Below, one piece after another: positions 44,775 to 54,989 of a DNA stretch of 64,000 nucleotides (the first letter of the stretch is position 1; every line of letters starts with the position of its first letter). The DNA is from Asterias amurensis. Taxonomy: Eukaryota > Echinodermata > Asteroidea > Forcipulatida > Asteriidae. Under the pieces are notes generated by a model. That model did not search any database. It worked only from the letters and a program-made list of their open reading frames with translations, and was not told the DNA's origin. The stretch is taken from positions 15,513,701 through 15,577,700 of the forward strand of contig NC_092662.1 in assembly GCF_032118995.1 (NCBI RefSeq). Direction: 5' to 3'. A program made the translations under genes and the position numbers.

Positions 44775-44900
44775 ACTGTTTAATAACTAGTTCTTATATA
44801 GCACATTTCACAAAGCCATAAAATTGCGCTTTACATTAGTGCCCTGGTCATTGGGACAATTACATTCCTTTAATTACTGTCAGATCACTGAAATCCATTT
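44775..44900 (-). mobile_element. SINE-A type 3' fragment
   Basis: TTATATAGCACATTTCACAA and TGGTCATTGGGACAATTACA match the 3' body found at 49605-49895 and 59845-60285. Confidence 0.45.
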
Positions 44901-45002
44901 TTAATACCAACTTTTTTTCTTCTTATTATCGCATGTAGAAAACAATACTTTTTTAATGTTCGAATTTTTTCTGTCTTCGTCAGAAAAAGACATTATTGTC
45001 CA

Positions 45003-45008
45003 AATAAA
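45003..45008 (+). terminator. QTRT1: Candidate polyadenylation signal of QTRT1
   Basis: AATAAA 776 nt after the stop codon; a second lies near 45072. If used, repeat H would be in the 3' UTR. Confidence 0.45.
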
Positions 45009-45259
45009 ATCAAGTAATTTTTATACTAAAACAACCTGTTGATCATGAGTTATTTTGTGTGTGTCTTTCTAAAATAAACATTTTACAACTTTGCAGAGTA
45101 CAAACAAAAACTTATTAAAGAGCACAGAAATGTACCTTTTCCCTACCTGGTAATATAAAACATGTCTACCAAAATTACATTTAAATTTCCCAAAGTTTCA
45201 CGCATAACCCCTGCCAAAATTACTTTACTTCCTTACAAAGTGCATTGCAGTATTACATT

Positions 45260-45478
45260 TTTGGAGAGAAATTGGGCTCAATTTGGTCATAGCATTTGCA
45301 AGAGAATGATGATAGAAAAAAACACCCTCGTTGTATGACTTTTTGCGCTTCAGACGCTTAATAAAAGGGCAAGGAGGTTGTTCGTTACCAAATGAGTTTT
45401 TATGCTATTTATTTTGAGTTTTTATGCTATTTATTTTGAATGATTATACCAATAGTCCTATAGTGTCCAGTGCTTTTA
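45260..45478. mobile_element. Truncated MITE-A variant
   Basis: GGGCTCAATTTGGTCATAGC, AAAAACACCCTCGTTG and GTCCTATAGTGTCCAGTGCT are MITE-A right-side blocks; the left end is gone. A 22-bp part with TTTTTATGCTATTTATTTTG is doubled in tandem. Confidence 0.5.
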
Positions 45479-45479
45479 A

Positions 45480-46774
45480 TTACTGAGATTAACTGGCAGT
45501 TGGATGGCTAAAATGAGATTTACACATGGTACATGCTACCGCAAATAACCTGTTATACCCCTACACGTAAAGTTTAAAAATCTAACTTTATTTGAGTTGC
45601 CTGTATATACAAGGCCTATGCTTTTCCCCCTGCAGCAAGGCCACAGCTTTGTCCTTTTCTCTCGGAAGTGTACGCAGCAAAGTCTACAGCCCCATTATAT
45701 TGCGTAATCCATTTTTCCCATTCATACCAATTATCACCCGAGTGAGCACTGACATCAACAAAGGGGCCTATACTTAAATCCACTAGGTCGATTCCTGAAG
45801 AGCCTTCGCTATGAATAGCAGCTACGCACTTAATAGAGAATAAAAATCATTAACCCGCTGAACGGTTACGGACAACACACTGCATGGCAACGTCTCACCA
45901 GTCAGACCCACAGACTTAATAACATTAAAACAATCGATATACGTCTTTACGTGCAAAAGCAAACGTTTACGAAGATTGAGGAGTTCATCAAATAATGGTG
46001 CTATCTTCTATCGCCAAACCTGTGGAGTTGTTACCACTGTAAAACACGGACTGGTGGAGTCTATGGGTGTTACTGTTGCTACCATAGTTCATTGAGCTTT
46101 ACAAGGTTGTTTTTACTCAAGTTCCATGAAAATCGAAGTAGTGACTAGTAAGTCAAACATTTGTATATGTTTAGTGCCAATATGACGTTCACGTGTTGAC
46201 ATAAGACTTTCCCATTCAACAAGCTTCCGTTCGCGATTTTGTTCATACGAAGTAACGACACCATTTGGGAGAATAAGATCACACTTTTTACATCAGTTAA
46301 CGGGATTCAGTTTTGAGGCTTTCTTGTTGCATAGTGCGGCTTGTTTATCCTTTCTTCCATTGAAGACAACTCGGATCATCTTCGCCTGGATGCTTCACTG
46401 TGATGTTTGTTGAATACAAGGTTCTACAATCGGATCAGCCCTTTGGGATTTAAGGAGATATCTATCGCTAGTAACAGACCAATCTGAAGCAAGTGGTACG
46501 GCTAGACATCTTTATTGGACCTTGGTGATGAGGTCGTCTATAAACGTATAATTATAGTGAAGTTCGCCAACTTTAGTGTGAAAGGGATTAACAGTTTGCT
46601 GAAACTGCTCCTAACCATATCAAGACTTTAATCTCCTGAAGTTTGAGAAAAGGTCAAGAACCTAAGATCGTATGTGAGCAAGGACTCTTACTTAGCTTAT
46701 ACAGTAGCAACGATTCCAAAGGAATGGGAAGATGACTATGTAAGGCAAGGACAGCAATAGGATAAACAGTAATC
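45480..46774. other. Intergenic stretch upstream of the IQ-motif gene
   Basis: No coding region is supported. A short SINE-B scrap lies near 46060-46120 (ATTGAGCTTTACAAGGTTG). The 5' UTR and promoter of the next gene must lie here, but no TATA box or clear start is visible. Noncoding upstream exons are possible. Confidence 0.45.
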
Positions 46775-49700
46775 ATGGGATCAGGTTCTTCCAAGAAGAA
46801 ACAGGAGACAGCAAGGAAGGTTACCAACGTGGTCAAGTGAGTACACAACTTGTGATTTTCAGGCATACTGATTGTGCATAAAATTACATTGTTCCTTTAC
46901 TAATTTTTGTGGGTTTACTGTCTTAATGTTTTGCAATTTTACTCTTTGGATAGTCCTGTACGGTTCTTGTATTTTCATTTGTATGGATTGCTGTATGTTT
47001 TTCTGTTGCAAATTTTTAATATTTTTTTTTTATGCGCTTGTGTACATTTTATGGAATGGGCGCAATATAAATAAACAAATTATTTATTTATTTTATTTAT
47101 AGTATTAATTTGGTCCTTGGAAAAAAGTACGAATATCGGATTGAGTACAACTGGGCTGACCTACAGCATTGTGGGTGTAGGCTTTGTATAGACTGTTTAC
47201 TTCGGGCCTTTTGAATAAACAAATCTGATTTATCCAGGGCAAAAAATCGGAAAGCAGACTAAAGTAAGAAGAATATGCCTGGATTTGTGAGTAACAATTC
47301 ATGAACCAACTAACCATATTGGTGTAGTCGTCACTTCGCTCTTGTACATGTATATGTGAAAAGTTTTTAAATGTAAAATTCTGGTTTACTGGCCCATTTT
47401 TCCACCACCTTTTTATTTTCAATTTGTAATATTTTTTTGTAATGTAAAATTGTTGTAATTCAGCCTTTGTATCTACGAGGACAGTTTTTTTTAATTAACC
47501 ATTTTATCCATAACCGTATCTTTCTATAAAACAGCGTAGCCAATGCTTTTCAGGATGCGGGGAAAAGGTCAGACGAGAAGAAGTCTCTTCAGACTGCTGG
47601 AGACAGACAAGACGAAGAAAAAGGAGTGAACAATGGAGAGGTTGTTCATCAAGAAATTTCAAATGAAAAAGGTCGGTTTATAAAAATTATTGAATTACAA
47701 GACATGGAATTTATGGGGTGTTCTTTAAAGTTATTGGAAATGAAGTAGTTGTTGCTACGAAGACCTATGCAGTTTATTTTTGTAATCATTGCCTTCCATC
47801 AGACAAACACGTCTATTTGTTATAGAATACTTGTGTAGTACCCGGCAAGGAGACATCAAATCTGTTCCTGGTCACTTTTTTCTTTTTTAAGAGTCATACA
47901 CCAATACATGTATTTAGTTTGACATTGCCGCGAGTACATTTTCTAAACTTTATATTTCACTATTATATCCACTTTAGAAAAGCAACCACTTCAGCAGAAC
48001 GGTGATGTGAGTCACGTGTTGGTACCCGACCCACCAATAGAAAACGGAGTAAATGATGACGATGCTAATGCTGATGAGCTGATGCTAAGCCATGCATCGG
48101 TTAAAATACAGAGGTAACTGCAGAGGACACATTATGATTGTTTTTATTTTTTTAGCAGATGTAATAATTGCATCAAGAATATTAGATTTTCTGATATTTC
48201 AAAGAGGCAACGAATAATAGGCGATTGCCTCCATGCCCCCTAAAAATATTATAGAGTGTAGTCAACCTGCGAAATGTATTCGATGACAATATTATTTTCA
48301 CTCTCATCTGCAAAAGGTGAAAGTCAATCCAGAATGGTAGCAATGGAAAGCATCGATAACTGCCACTTGGACAATAAGTTCATCATGTAAAAGGAAATTA
48401 ACAATTTAGGTGATTGCTATGGCCTTTTGTGCATTAAGTGCGGCTAAATTGGAGATACCAAAACCTTGGACGTACAAAGTGATTCTTTGCAATCAGTGGA
48501 CATAATCAAACTAGAAGGAGACTCTCTTTAACACGAAGAAGGTTGTCTGATTTTATGAAAAAATTATGAGTAGAAATCTGAGTAATTTGGAGGTTTATAT
48601 TTGCAGTGTGTTTCGTGGCTACCAAGAGAGAGCCCTAAGAAGGAAAGAGACTGAAATGGCGATTAAAATACAACGGTGAGTGGAACAACATGGCGACTTT
48701 TAAGTGTTTATAAACACCTCACATACATCATCAATAATGAAGTCTGATTTGAAACTTTGCATGGAGATTTGAGATTTGCGGTCGCACCATGTGTAAATCT
48801 CTTTTGTAGCGTTGGTTCTGAAAAGACCGGTGGTTGACGATCCAACGTTTCGATCAGATGCTCTGATCGTCTTCAGGAGAATTTTGAGTGGTGACTGTTG
48901 TGTAATATTGTTTTTATTATTTCTGGTTTTGAGGGGGAAACACGGGTGATAAATTTGGTCTATAAATATTCACAATCTTTTTCTTTAGGATTTACCGACG
49001 TCACTCGTCTCAAAAGAAGGAGGTCACAGAAGCCGCTGTAATGGAAACGATAGCCGAGGTAACCCCTGTACCTGAAGAAGCACCGGCAATAGAAGAGCCA
49101 GCACAAGGTACTAAAAATCACTAGAATTAAACCGGCAATAAAGGAGCCAACACATGGTACTAAAACCACTAGAATTTAACCGACAATAGAACAGCCAACA
49201 AATGGTACTAAGACCACTCGAATTTAACCGACAATAGAAGAGCCAACACATGGTACTAAAATCACTAGAATTTAACCGACAATAGAACAGCCAACACATG
49301 GTACTAAAACCACTAGAATTTAACCGACAATAGAACAGCCAACACGTGGTACTAAAATCACTAGAATTTAACCGACAATAGAACAGCCAACACATGGTAC
49401 TAAAATCACTAGAATTTAACCGGCAATAGAGCCAACACATGGTACTAAAATCAAAAGAACTTAAACAAGAAACCGAAATTCACCGACAACAGAGAGGAGC
49501 CAACATATGGTACTAAAACCACTAGAACTTTAACAAGATACCAAAATTCACCAGCAATAGAGAGGAGCCAACACATGGTACTAAAACCAACAGAATTTAA
49601 CAAGGTGTGATTATAATAATACAAAATTCTTATTTAAAACGCATTTCACAAAAACCGTCTCAATGTGCTTTACATGAGTGTCCTTGTCATTAGGCCAATA

Positions 49701-52700
49701 ACATTCCTGTCTCATCTCACTACCATGGTGCTCCAAAGGCTTTTTCAAACACAATATCAACATCTACGCTCTCATGTACCCATTTCATATCACTGGTGAA
49801 GAGAAGCAATTGCAGTAAAAAGTATCTTGCTCAAAGACACAGGTGTTACGGGTGGGATTCGAACCCACACTAAGATGACTTAACCAGCAAAACTTGTAGC
49901 GACCGAAATAAACAGGAAGCCTTCAACAGAAAAACGAATAACCATGAATTATTTTGTTTGGTATTTTGCAGATAATTGCGAGCCTGATCCGTGTAAGGCC
50001 ACCAAGGAATGGCTCGAAAAAACACCAACAAAGACTAACGTCAAAAAACAAATTGTTGGAGTTGGTAAGAAATTACTTTCATTATTTGACCCAATATTTG
50101 TGATTTGATGTAATTAATAGGTTGGCAAACTATCGTCTGGTAAAGCTGTATTTTTTTAGGTATTAAGGCAAGGTACACTTTTGGAAATTTCTCTACAAGT
50201 TAATGGCACTGGACACTATTGGTAATTACTCAAAAATAATTGTTAGCATAAAATTAACGATGTAACAAATAACGGAGAGCTGCTGTTAGTATAAAACATT
50301 ATGAGAAACAGCTCCCCCTAAAGTAACGTAGTTTTGAGAAAGAAGTAATTTTTACCTAAAGTATTAGAATTGAACTCGAGACCTCAGCTTAGGTCTCGAA
50401 TTCAAGGCATCTGGAAGCACACGAATAGTGCAACAAGGGTGTCTTTTCGTCCATTATTCTCTCTCGACTTCGACGACCAACTGAGTTCAAACTTTCACAG
50501 TTTTTTTTTTGTTTTGCATAAAATATGTTGAGATACACCAAGTGAGAACACTTTGACAATTATCGAAAGTTTCCAGTGCCTTTTATAACCAAAAAAACTT
50601 GGTTATAATATAAACAAATTGTGAGAAACGACACCCTTTGAAGTAACGTTTGTGTAGTTTTAGAAAAGGGGTCATTTTCACCTCACAATTTGAAAATGGG
50701 AAAAGGCTTCTAATGACAAGCCTTTCTCATAAATCTGAAAACAGCGTGTAAAATGTGTTTTTTCTTTTCTTATTTTCTTATAACTTTGATGACCGAGTGA
50801 GCCCAGATTTTCACAGATTTGTTATTTTATGCATACGATGGGTACACCAAGTGAGGATAGTGGTTAAGTTGACAACTACCAAAAGTATATTACTGCATTT
50901 AACAAAATGCCAAGGAATTGCAAAGTTTTGTTAAAACATTCAGCAGTTTTTAACCAAATATATTTTCATTTCTGACACGGCAGGACAACAGACCAAGGAG
51001 GATTTCATTGCATTCCAAGACGAAATCACAGAATTGAAATGGTACGCTGAACAACAGTTAGAGAAAGCCATTTGTGGAAGTGAATTCGTGGGGCCAAAAA
51101 TTGTGGTGAGTTCAAGTCAACAAGATGCCTAGTCTTGAAGTCAAGACGGTAATTGTTAAGCGCGGTGTGTAGTTACAGCGCGGCGTAGCTACGGGGACGA
51201 TGCACACACCCTCGATCCCAGTATGTGTGTGTGAGTCAGTTAGAGCTGCCTCGCGCTACTTACGACTGTTGCATGTGTTGCATGGAATTTCTACCATGAT
51301 AAAAACATGACTATATAACAACCAAATTTCCACATGATTTTCAGGATGACGAGCAAACAACAGCTGAATACCGGTAACAAGCAATATGCAACTCATGGAA
51401 ATTTTGTTGTAAATCCTGTTTTTATAAAGGAAGAAATTTCATGCTAAGCAAATTGTTGTGCTTAGCAGCTCTTTGAAATTGGTGTTGTCGGCAGCAGAGT
51501 AATGGTCAAAACCTGGTAACATGAGTGTTTACTTGTACTCTCTTTTTTCTGCAGTTGGTTTCGTCAAAGGTGCCGAAAGGCGACTTGTTGACGAAGATCG
51601 TGAAAGATAATGTTCTTATATTTCACTATGTAAGTTGATTCTTTAATTTCAACAAACAATAACTTAATTTAATTCTTCTCAAAATTTAAATAAACGTATT
51701 TGGAACTTGAAAACAATTTGTTTTGTCAACCTTTTCACAGTTTGTTTGTCTAATTTTTTTCACGTCATTCATCTAATAGAAAAATGGTAATCACGAAGTT
51801 ATAGTGATAGAAATTACAAATGCCAATATTTAATAATTGCAAATGTCAATGTATAATAATAACTATTTAATTTTTAACTTTCCCCCAGGATTTCAAAAAG
51901 GATACGTTTGATAATTTGCTAGGTAAGAATTCAAGTTTACAAAATATCAACTCTTAATAATTCGACACATGATTGTGCATCAAGTAAAACTGTGATCAAA
52001 ATGTACTTTAAAATATTTGTATATATCTTTGGAAATTTCAATTTATTTATTCATTCATGTTGTTCACCTGATCCACAGAAAACATTCATGTTAATCTCGA
52101 GGCTTTCAAACCGGGGAGTAAAGCTAGATCGATCTGCATTTATTGCCAGGTAATTATTTGTTTTTAGAAATAAAAAGTATTAAGTAAATATTTTGGCGTT
52201 TTGTACGATATATTGGTGCAATGCTTGGTTAATTTTGATAATATTTTGACTTTATGCCTGGTTTAACTTTGTACAATATTTTGACGTCATGCTTTGCTAA
52301 CTTTGTACAATATTTTTGCGTTATGCTCGATTAACTTTGTACCATGTTTTAGTTGTTTGTTTTGCTGATTTTGTACAATATTTTGACGGTATGGTATTTT
52401 CTTTGTACAATTTGTTTACTTCATGATTTGTTAAAGCAATTATACACTTTCGGAACAGAAAAAGAAAAAAAGGTCACAGATTTACAAATAACTTACAGGG
52501 TTTACAGAAGGTAATGGTGAAAGACTTCTCTTGAAATATTATTCCATGAAATGCTTTACTTTTTGAGAAAACATTAAAACAATTATCAATTCTCGATGTC
52601 GAGAATTGGGTTTTTATTGTAAACACATGTCATGACACGTGTCACGTGCTGAAACAAGGGTGAGTTTCCCCCGTTATTTTCTCCCGACTCCGATGACCGA

Positions 52701-54989
52701 TTGAGCCCAAACTTTCACAGGTTTATTATTTTATATACAAGTTATGATACACGAAGTGTGGGCCTTTGGACAATACTGTTTACCAAAAGTGTCCAATGGC
52801 TTTAACTTTGTAGATAATTTTGACTATTATGCTCGGTTAACTTTCAATACAATTCTCAAATTTATGCTTGGTTTCAGGGTGGTCCTGGTTTCCTGTACAT
52901 TAGAAGAGGAAAAGTCGTTACTGTCGCAAAGTTGAAGAAAGAAAGAGAACAGGATCAAGTCAGGTATGCCAAGATTCAATTTAACATCAAAGGAAAGAAA
53001 CTAATTTGTAAGCAACATTTACTTAAAATTGGGCCATGATAATATGACTAAGACAACTAGTAATTGAATTTCAATGATGAATATTAACATCAGTCGAAAC
53101 AGACAAAGACTTGATTTTTTGCAGTAACCTCGACTATAGTTTTTTTTTCTACAGTGCATTTTGAAAAATTTCTTTACACTATTCACTCTCAAAGGTTCTT
53201 CAAGGAAATGGGCAAGCTCATGTCAAAGAGAGAACCTGCAAAGTCTGTCATACACGTGATGGGATGTAACATGCTTGGAAACGAGAAAGGGGAACAGGTT
53301 TGTAAATCTAGCAATTACTTTGTGTATTACGTAGGATTTGAAACTTTGCATGGTGTGGAGTATAATCATGCGAGGTTTTGAGGTAGCACTATGTGTAAAA
53401 CTCTTCAAAGAGTAGTGGTGGTTCCGAGAAAATCCCGTTGTTTGACAAATCAACGTTTCGATCAGTATGCTCTGATCATCTTCAGAGCATATGCCTAACT
53501 GATTGAAACTCTGAAGAGGATCAGAGCATACTGATCAAAACGTTGAGCTGTCAACACCGGTTCTTTTCGGAACCACCATTAGTCAAAAGAGATTCACACG
53601 TGCTACAGCAAAAACTCACCCGATTTTGTATATTACCTCATTTACATTTGAATTCCAATCCACCATTGTGTGACAACAAAAGTCTCTACCCATCCATGAT
53701 GAAGTTTGCTGAATGGAAAGGTCAAGGTTTACTGAGTATTTCAATTAGTTTTACTTGCATGCTTGGTTACCTATACAAAACATCATAACAAACCTGACAA
53801 ATGAGTTATTTAAAATGCATTTCACTGCCACATGATATGACCCATTCTAAAAATGTTGCCTTATCACAGCATGAAATAAATATTGTACTTTTCTTATTTT
53901 TGCACCTTCCAGCTCTTTACTCATCTTCAAGGAATCATGAAACCAAATATTGTTCGATTTGAGGCACCCCTCGAACTATCGCCTGCAGGTATGTATCTTT
54001 AAATCTTTTAAAGGCAGTGGACACTATTGGTAATTGTCAAAGACTAGCCTTCACAGTTGGTGTATCTCAACATTAGTCTTGAAGTCAAGACGGTAATTGT
54101 TAAGCGCAGTGTGTAGTTACAGCGCAGCGTAGCTACGGGGACGATGCACACACCCTCGATCCCAGTATGTGTGTGTGGGTCAGTCGCAATTAGAGCTGCC
54201 TCGCGCTACCTACGACTGTTGCATGTGTAACATCGCACTGTGACTGTTGCATGAAAGGCAGACAAAATAGGCAGCGCCAAACGACTTGTCATCAAGTCTA
54301 TCTCAACATAAGCATAAAATAACAAACCTGTGAAAATTTGAGCTCAATCGGTCATCGAACTTGCGAGATAATAATGAAAGAAAAAACACCCTTATCACAC
54401 GAAGTTGTGTGCGTTTAGATGGTCGATTTCGAGACCTCAAGTTCTAAACCTGAGGTCTCGAAATCAAATTCGTGGAAAACTACGTCTTTCTCTAAAACTA
54501 CGGCACTTCAGAGGGAGCCGTTTCTCACAATGTTTTATACCATCAACCTCTCCCCATTACTCGTCACCAAGTAAGGTTTTATGCCAATAATTATTTTGAG
54601 TAATTAATCATTCAATAAAGGAACAAGTTGCATCAGATTTTAGAGGTAAACAAAACTCGTGGAATATTAATTTACGATAGGCTAACTTCATTTTTCAAAA
54701 CATTTAGGATAGAAAAATTCGACATTTCCAAGACGGTTCAATGATAATTCAAAACAGATATTTCGAATTTATAAGAAATTTCTTTCAAAGCTATACTTCT
54801 CCTGACAAATTATGTTTTTAATTTCTACCATAGGTCCTTCTGGTGGGTAACCAGTTTGCAATAACTTTTTCTATTTTTTATTTTTTTTTATTTTGAATAG
54901 GTGTGGAAATGGTTGAAACATACTTCGACTTTGAGAAATATAAGACATGGCGATCGAACAAGCATCTGAAGTTAGACTTGGACTTATAA
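46775..54989 (+). CDS. Myristoylated IQ-motif protein with a DUF4347-like domain
   Basis: I do not know a named gene for this. Exons: 46775-46836, 47535-47671, 47978-48113, 48607-48675, 48989-49107, 49972-50064, 50984-51105, 51555-51629, 51889-51922, 52079-52149, 52878-52963, 53195-53297, 53913-53988 and 54901-54989. All splice sites are GT-AG, all phases agree, and the result is 423 residues ending in TAA. The N-terminus MGSGSSKKK fits N-myristoylation (Gly2, Ser6, basic run). Residues 20-105 are acidic and likely disordered. IQ motifs at about 110-120 (IQSVFRGYQER) and 133-143 (IQRIYRRHSSQ) predict calmodulin binding. Residues about 245-390 resemble DUF4347: KIVLVSSKVP, then SICIYCQGGPGF (301-311), then SVIHVMGCNMLGNEKGEQLF (352-371). 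The His expected before Gly-x-Pro-Gly is Gln306; Cys359 is kept. The gene model is firm; the domain call is from memory of the family pattern, and function is unknown. Confidence 0.88.
48740..48885. repeat. Repeat E copy
   Basis: GAAACTTTGCATGG, GCACCATGTGTAAATCTCTT, GGTTCTGAAAAGACC and GATGCTCTGATCGTCTTCAG in order; single, non-palindromic copy in intron 4 of the IQ gene. Confidence 0.55.
49083..49605 (+). repeat. 48-bp minisatellite spanning the exon 5 / intron 5 boundary
   Basis: The first unit starts inside the exon (CCGGCAATAGAAGAGCCAGC) and contains the true donor (CACAAG/GTACTA). Seven further units at 48-49 bp spacing follow, then about three longer ones of 63-68 bp. Each copy repeats ACAATAGAACAGCCAACACA and GGTACTAAAA. 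The donor becomes ACATG/GTACTA in the copies, still with GT. It makes a long open frame on the minus strand only because 48 is a multiple of three. Confidence 0.9.
49605..49895 (-). mobile_element. SINE-A copy, reverse
   Basis: Body blocks AAACGCATTTCACAAAA, TGCTCCAAAGGCTTTTTCAA and CACTGGTGAAGAGAAGCAAT, then a reversed B box (GGATTCGAACCC) and GATGACTTAACC. Same unit as 57678-58000 in the other orientation. It lies in intron 5 of the IQ gene. Confidence 0.6.
50162..50902. mobile_element. TTAA element split by a MITE-A copy (50200-50586)
   Basis: Outer ends are TTAAGGCAAGGTACACTTTT and CCAAAAGTATATTACTGCAT + TTAA. Inside its left end sits a MITE-A with termini TGGCACTGGACACTATTGG and TTTCCAGTGCC. 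The outer element is MITE-A-like in its right half (GATGACCGAGTGAGCCC, TTTTCACAGATTTGTTATTT). It lies in intron 6 of the IQ gene. Confidence 0.65.
51131..51285. mobile_element. MITE-G copy, truncated right
   Basis: AGTCTTGAAGTCAAGACGG start and ACGATGCACACACCCTCGAT core match 54072-54298 almost base for base, but the right end is missing. It lies in intron 7 of the IQ gene. Confidence 0.7.
51290..51484. mobile_element. MITE-B copy lacking its left end
   Basis: CAAATTTCCACATGATTTTC, GAATACCGGTAACAAGCAAT and AGCAGCTCTTTGAAATTGG; the left GGGCCC arm is absent where MITE-G stops. Confidence 0.55.
52160..52430 (+). repeat. Degenerate short tandem repeat in intron 10 of the IQ gene
   Basis: A unit like TTTGTACAATATTTTGACGT + CATGCTTGGTTAAC recurs five or six times at about 45-55 bp spacing, and once more after the MITE-D insertion (52806-52870). 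MITE-D therefore landed inside the array. Confidence 0.6.
52431..52805. mobile_element. MITE-D copy, full length
   Basis: TTAA at both ends; central ATTCTCGATGTCGAGAAT. It interrupts a tandem array in intron 10 of the IQ gene. Confidence 0.8.
53330..53610. repeat. Repeat E copy (palindromic)
   Basis: Two inverted halves around 53485, with GTTCCGAGAAAATCCCG and CGGTTCTTTTCGGAACCACC. Outer TAGCACTATGTGTAAAAC and ACACGTGCTACAGCAAAAA ends pair. It lies in intron 12 of the IQ gene. Confidence 0.6.
54008..54608. mobile_element. MITE-A copy split by MITE-G, right end lost
   Basis: It starts with TTAA and the full left terminus. It is interrupted at 54072-54298 and resumes with AGCATAAAATAACAAACCTG, then ends at TTTTGAGTAATTAA without the final CCAATAGTGTCC. 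It lies in intron 13 of the IQ gene. Confidence 0.8.
54072..54298. mobile_element. MITE-G, complete, with 10-bp target duplication
   Basis: The insertion is flanked by TATCTCAACA on both sides (54062-54071 and 54299-54308). Without it the MITE-A host sequence reads through. Ends TAGTCTTGAAGTCAAGACGG and CGACTTGTCATCAAGTC are imperfect inverted repeats. A 9-10 bp duplication with inverted ends would fit a Mutator-like element; the superfamily is inference. Confidence 0.8.

Noticed and set aside
45592-45777. A 61-codon plus-strand frame upstream of the IQ gene
   Set aside because: No homology, no splice link to exon 1 that keeps frame, and low-complexity composition.
49111-49440. A 109-codon minus-strand frame with a repeated CWLFYCRLNSS pattern
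   Set aside because: It is an artefact of the 48-bp minisatellite, whose length is a multiple of three; no start context, family or splice support.
49083-49605. CRISPR-like array
   Set aside because: The units are adjacent minisatellite copies without unique spacers, in an animal genome.
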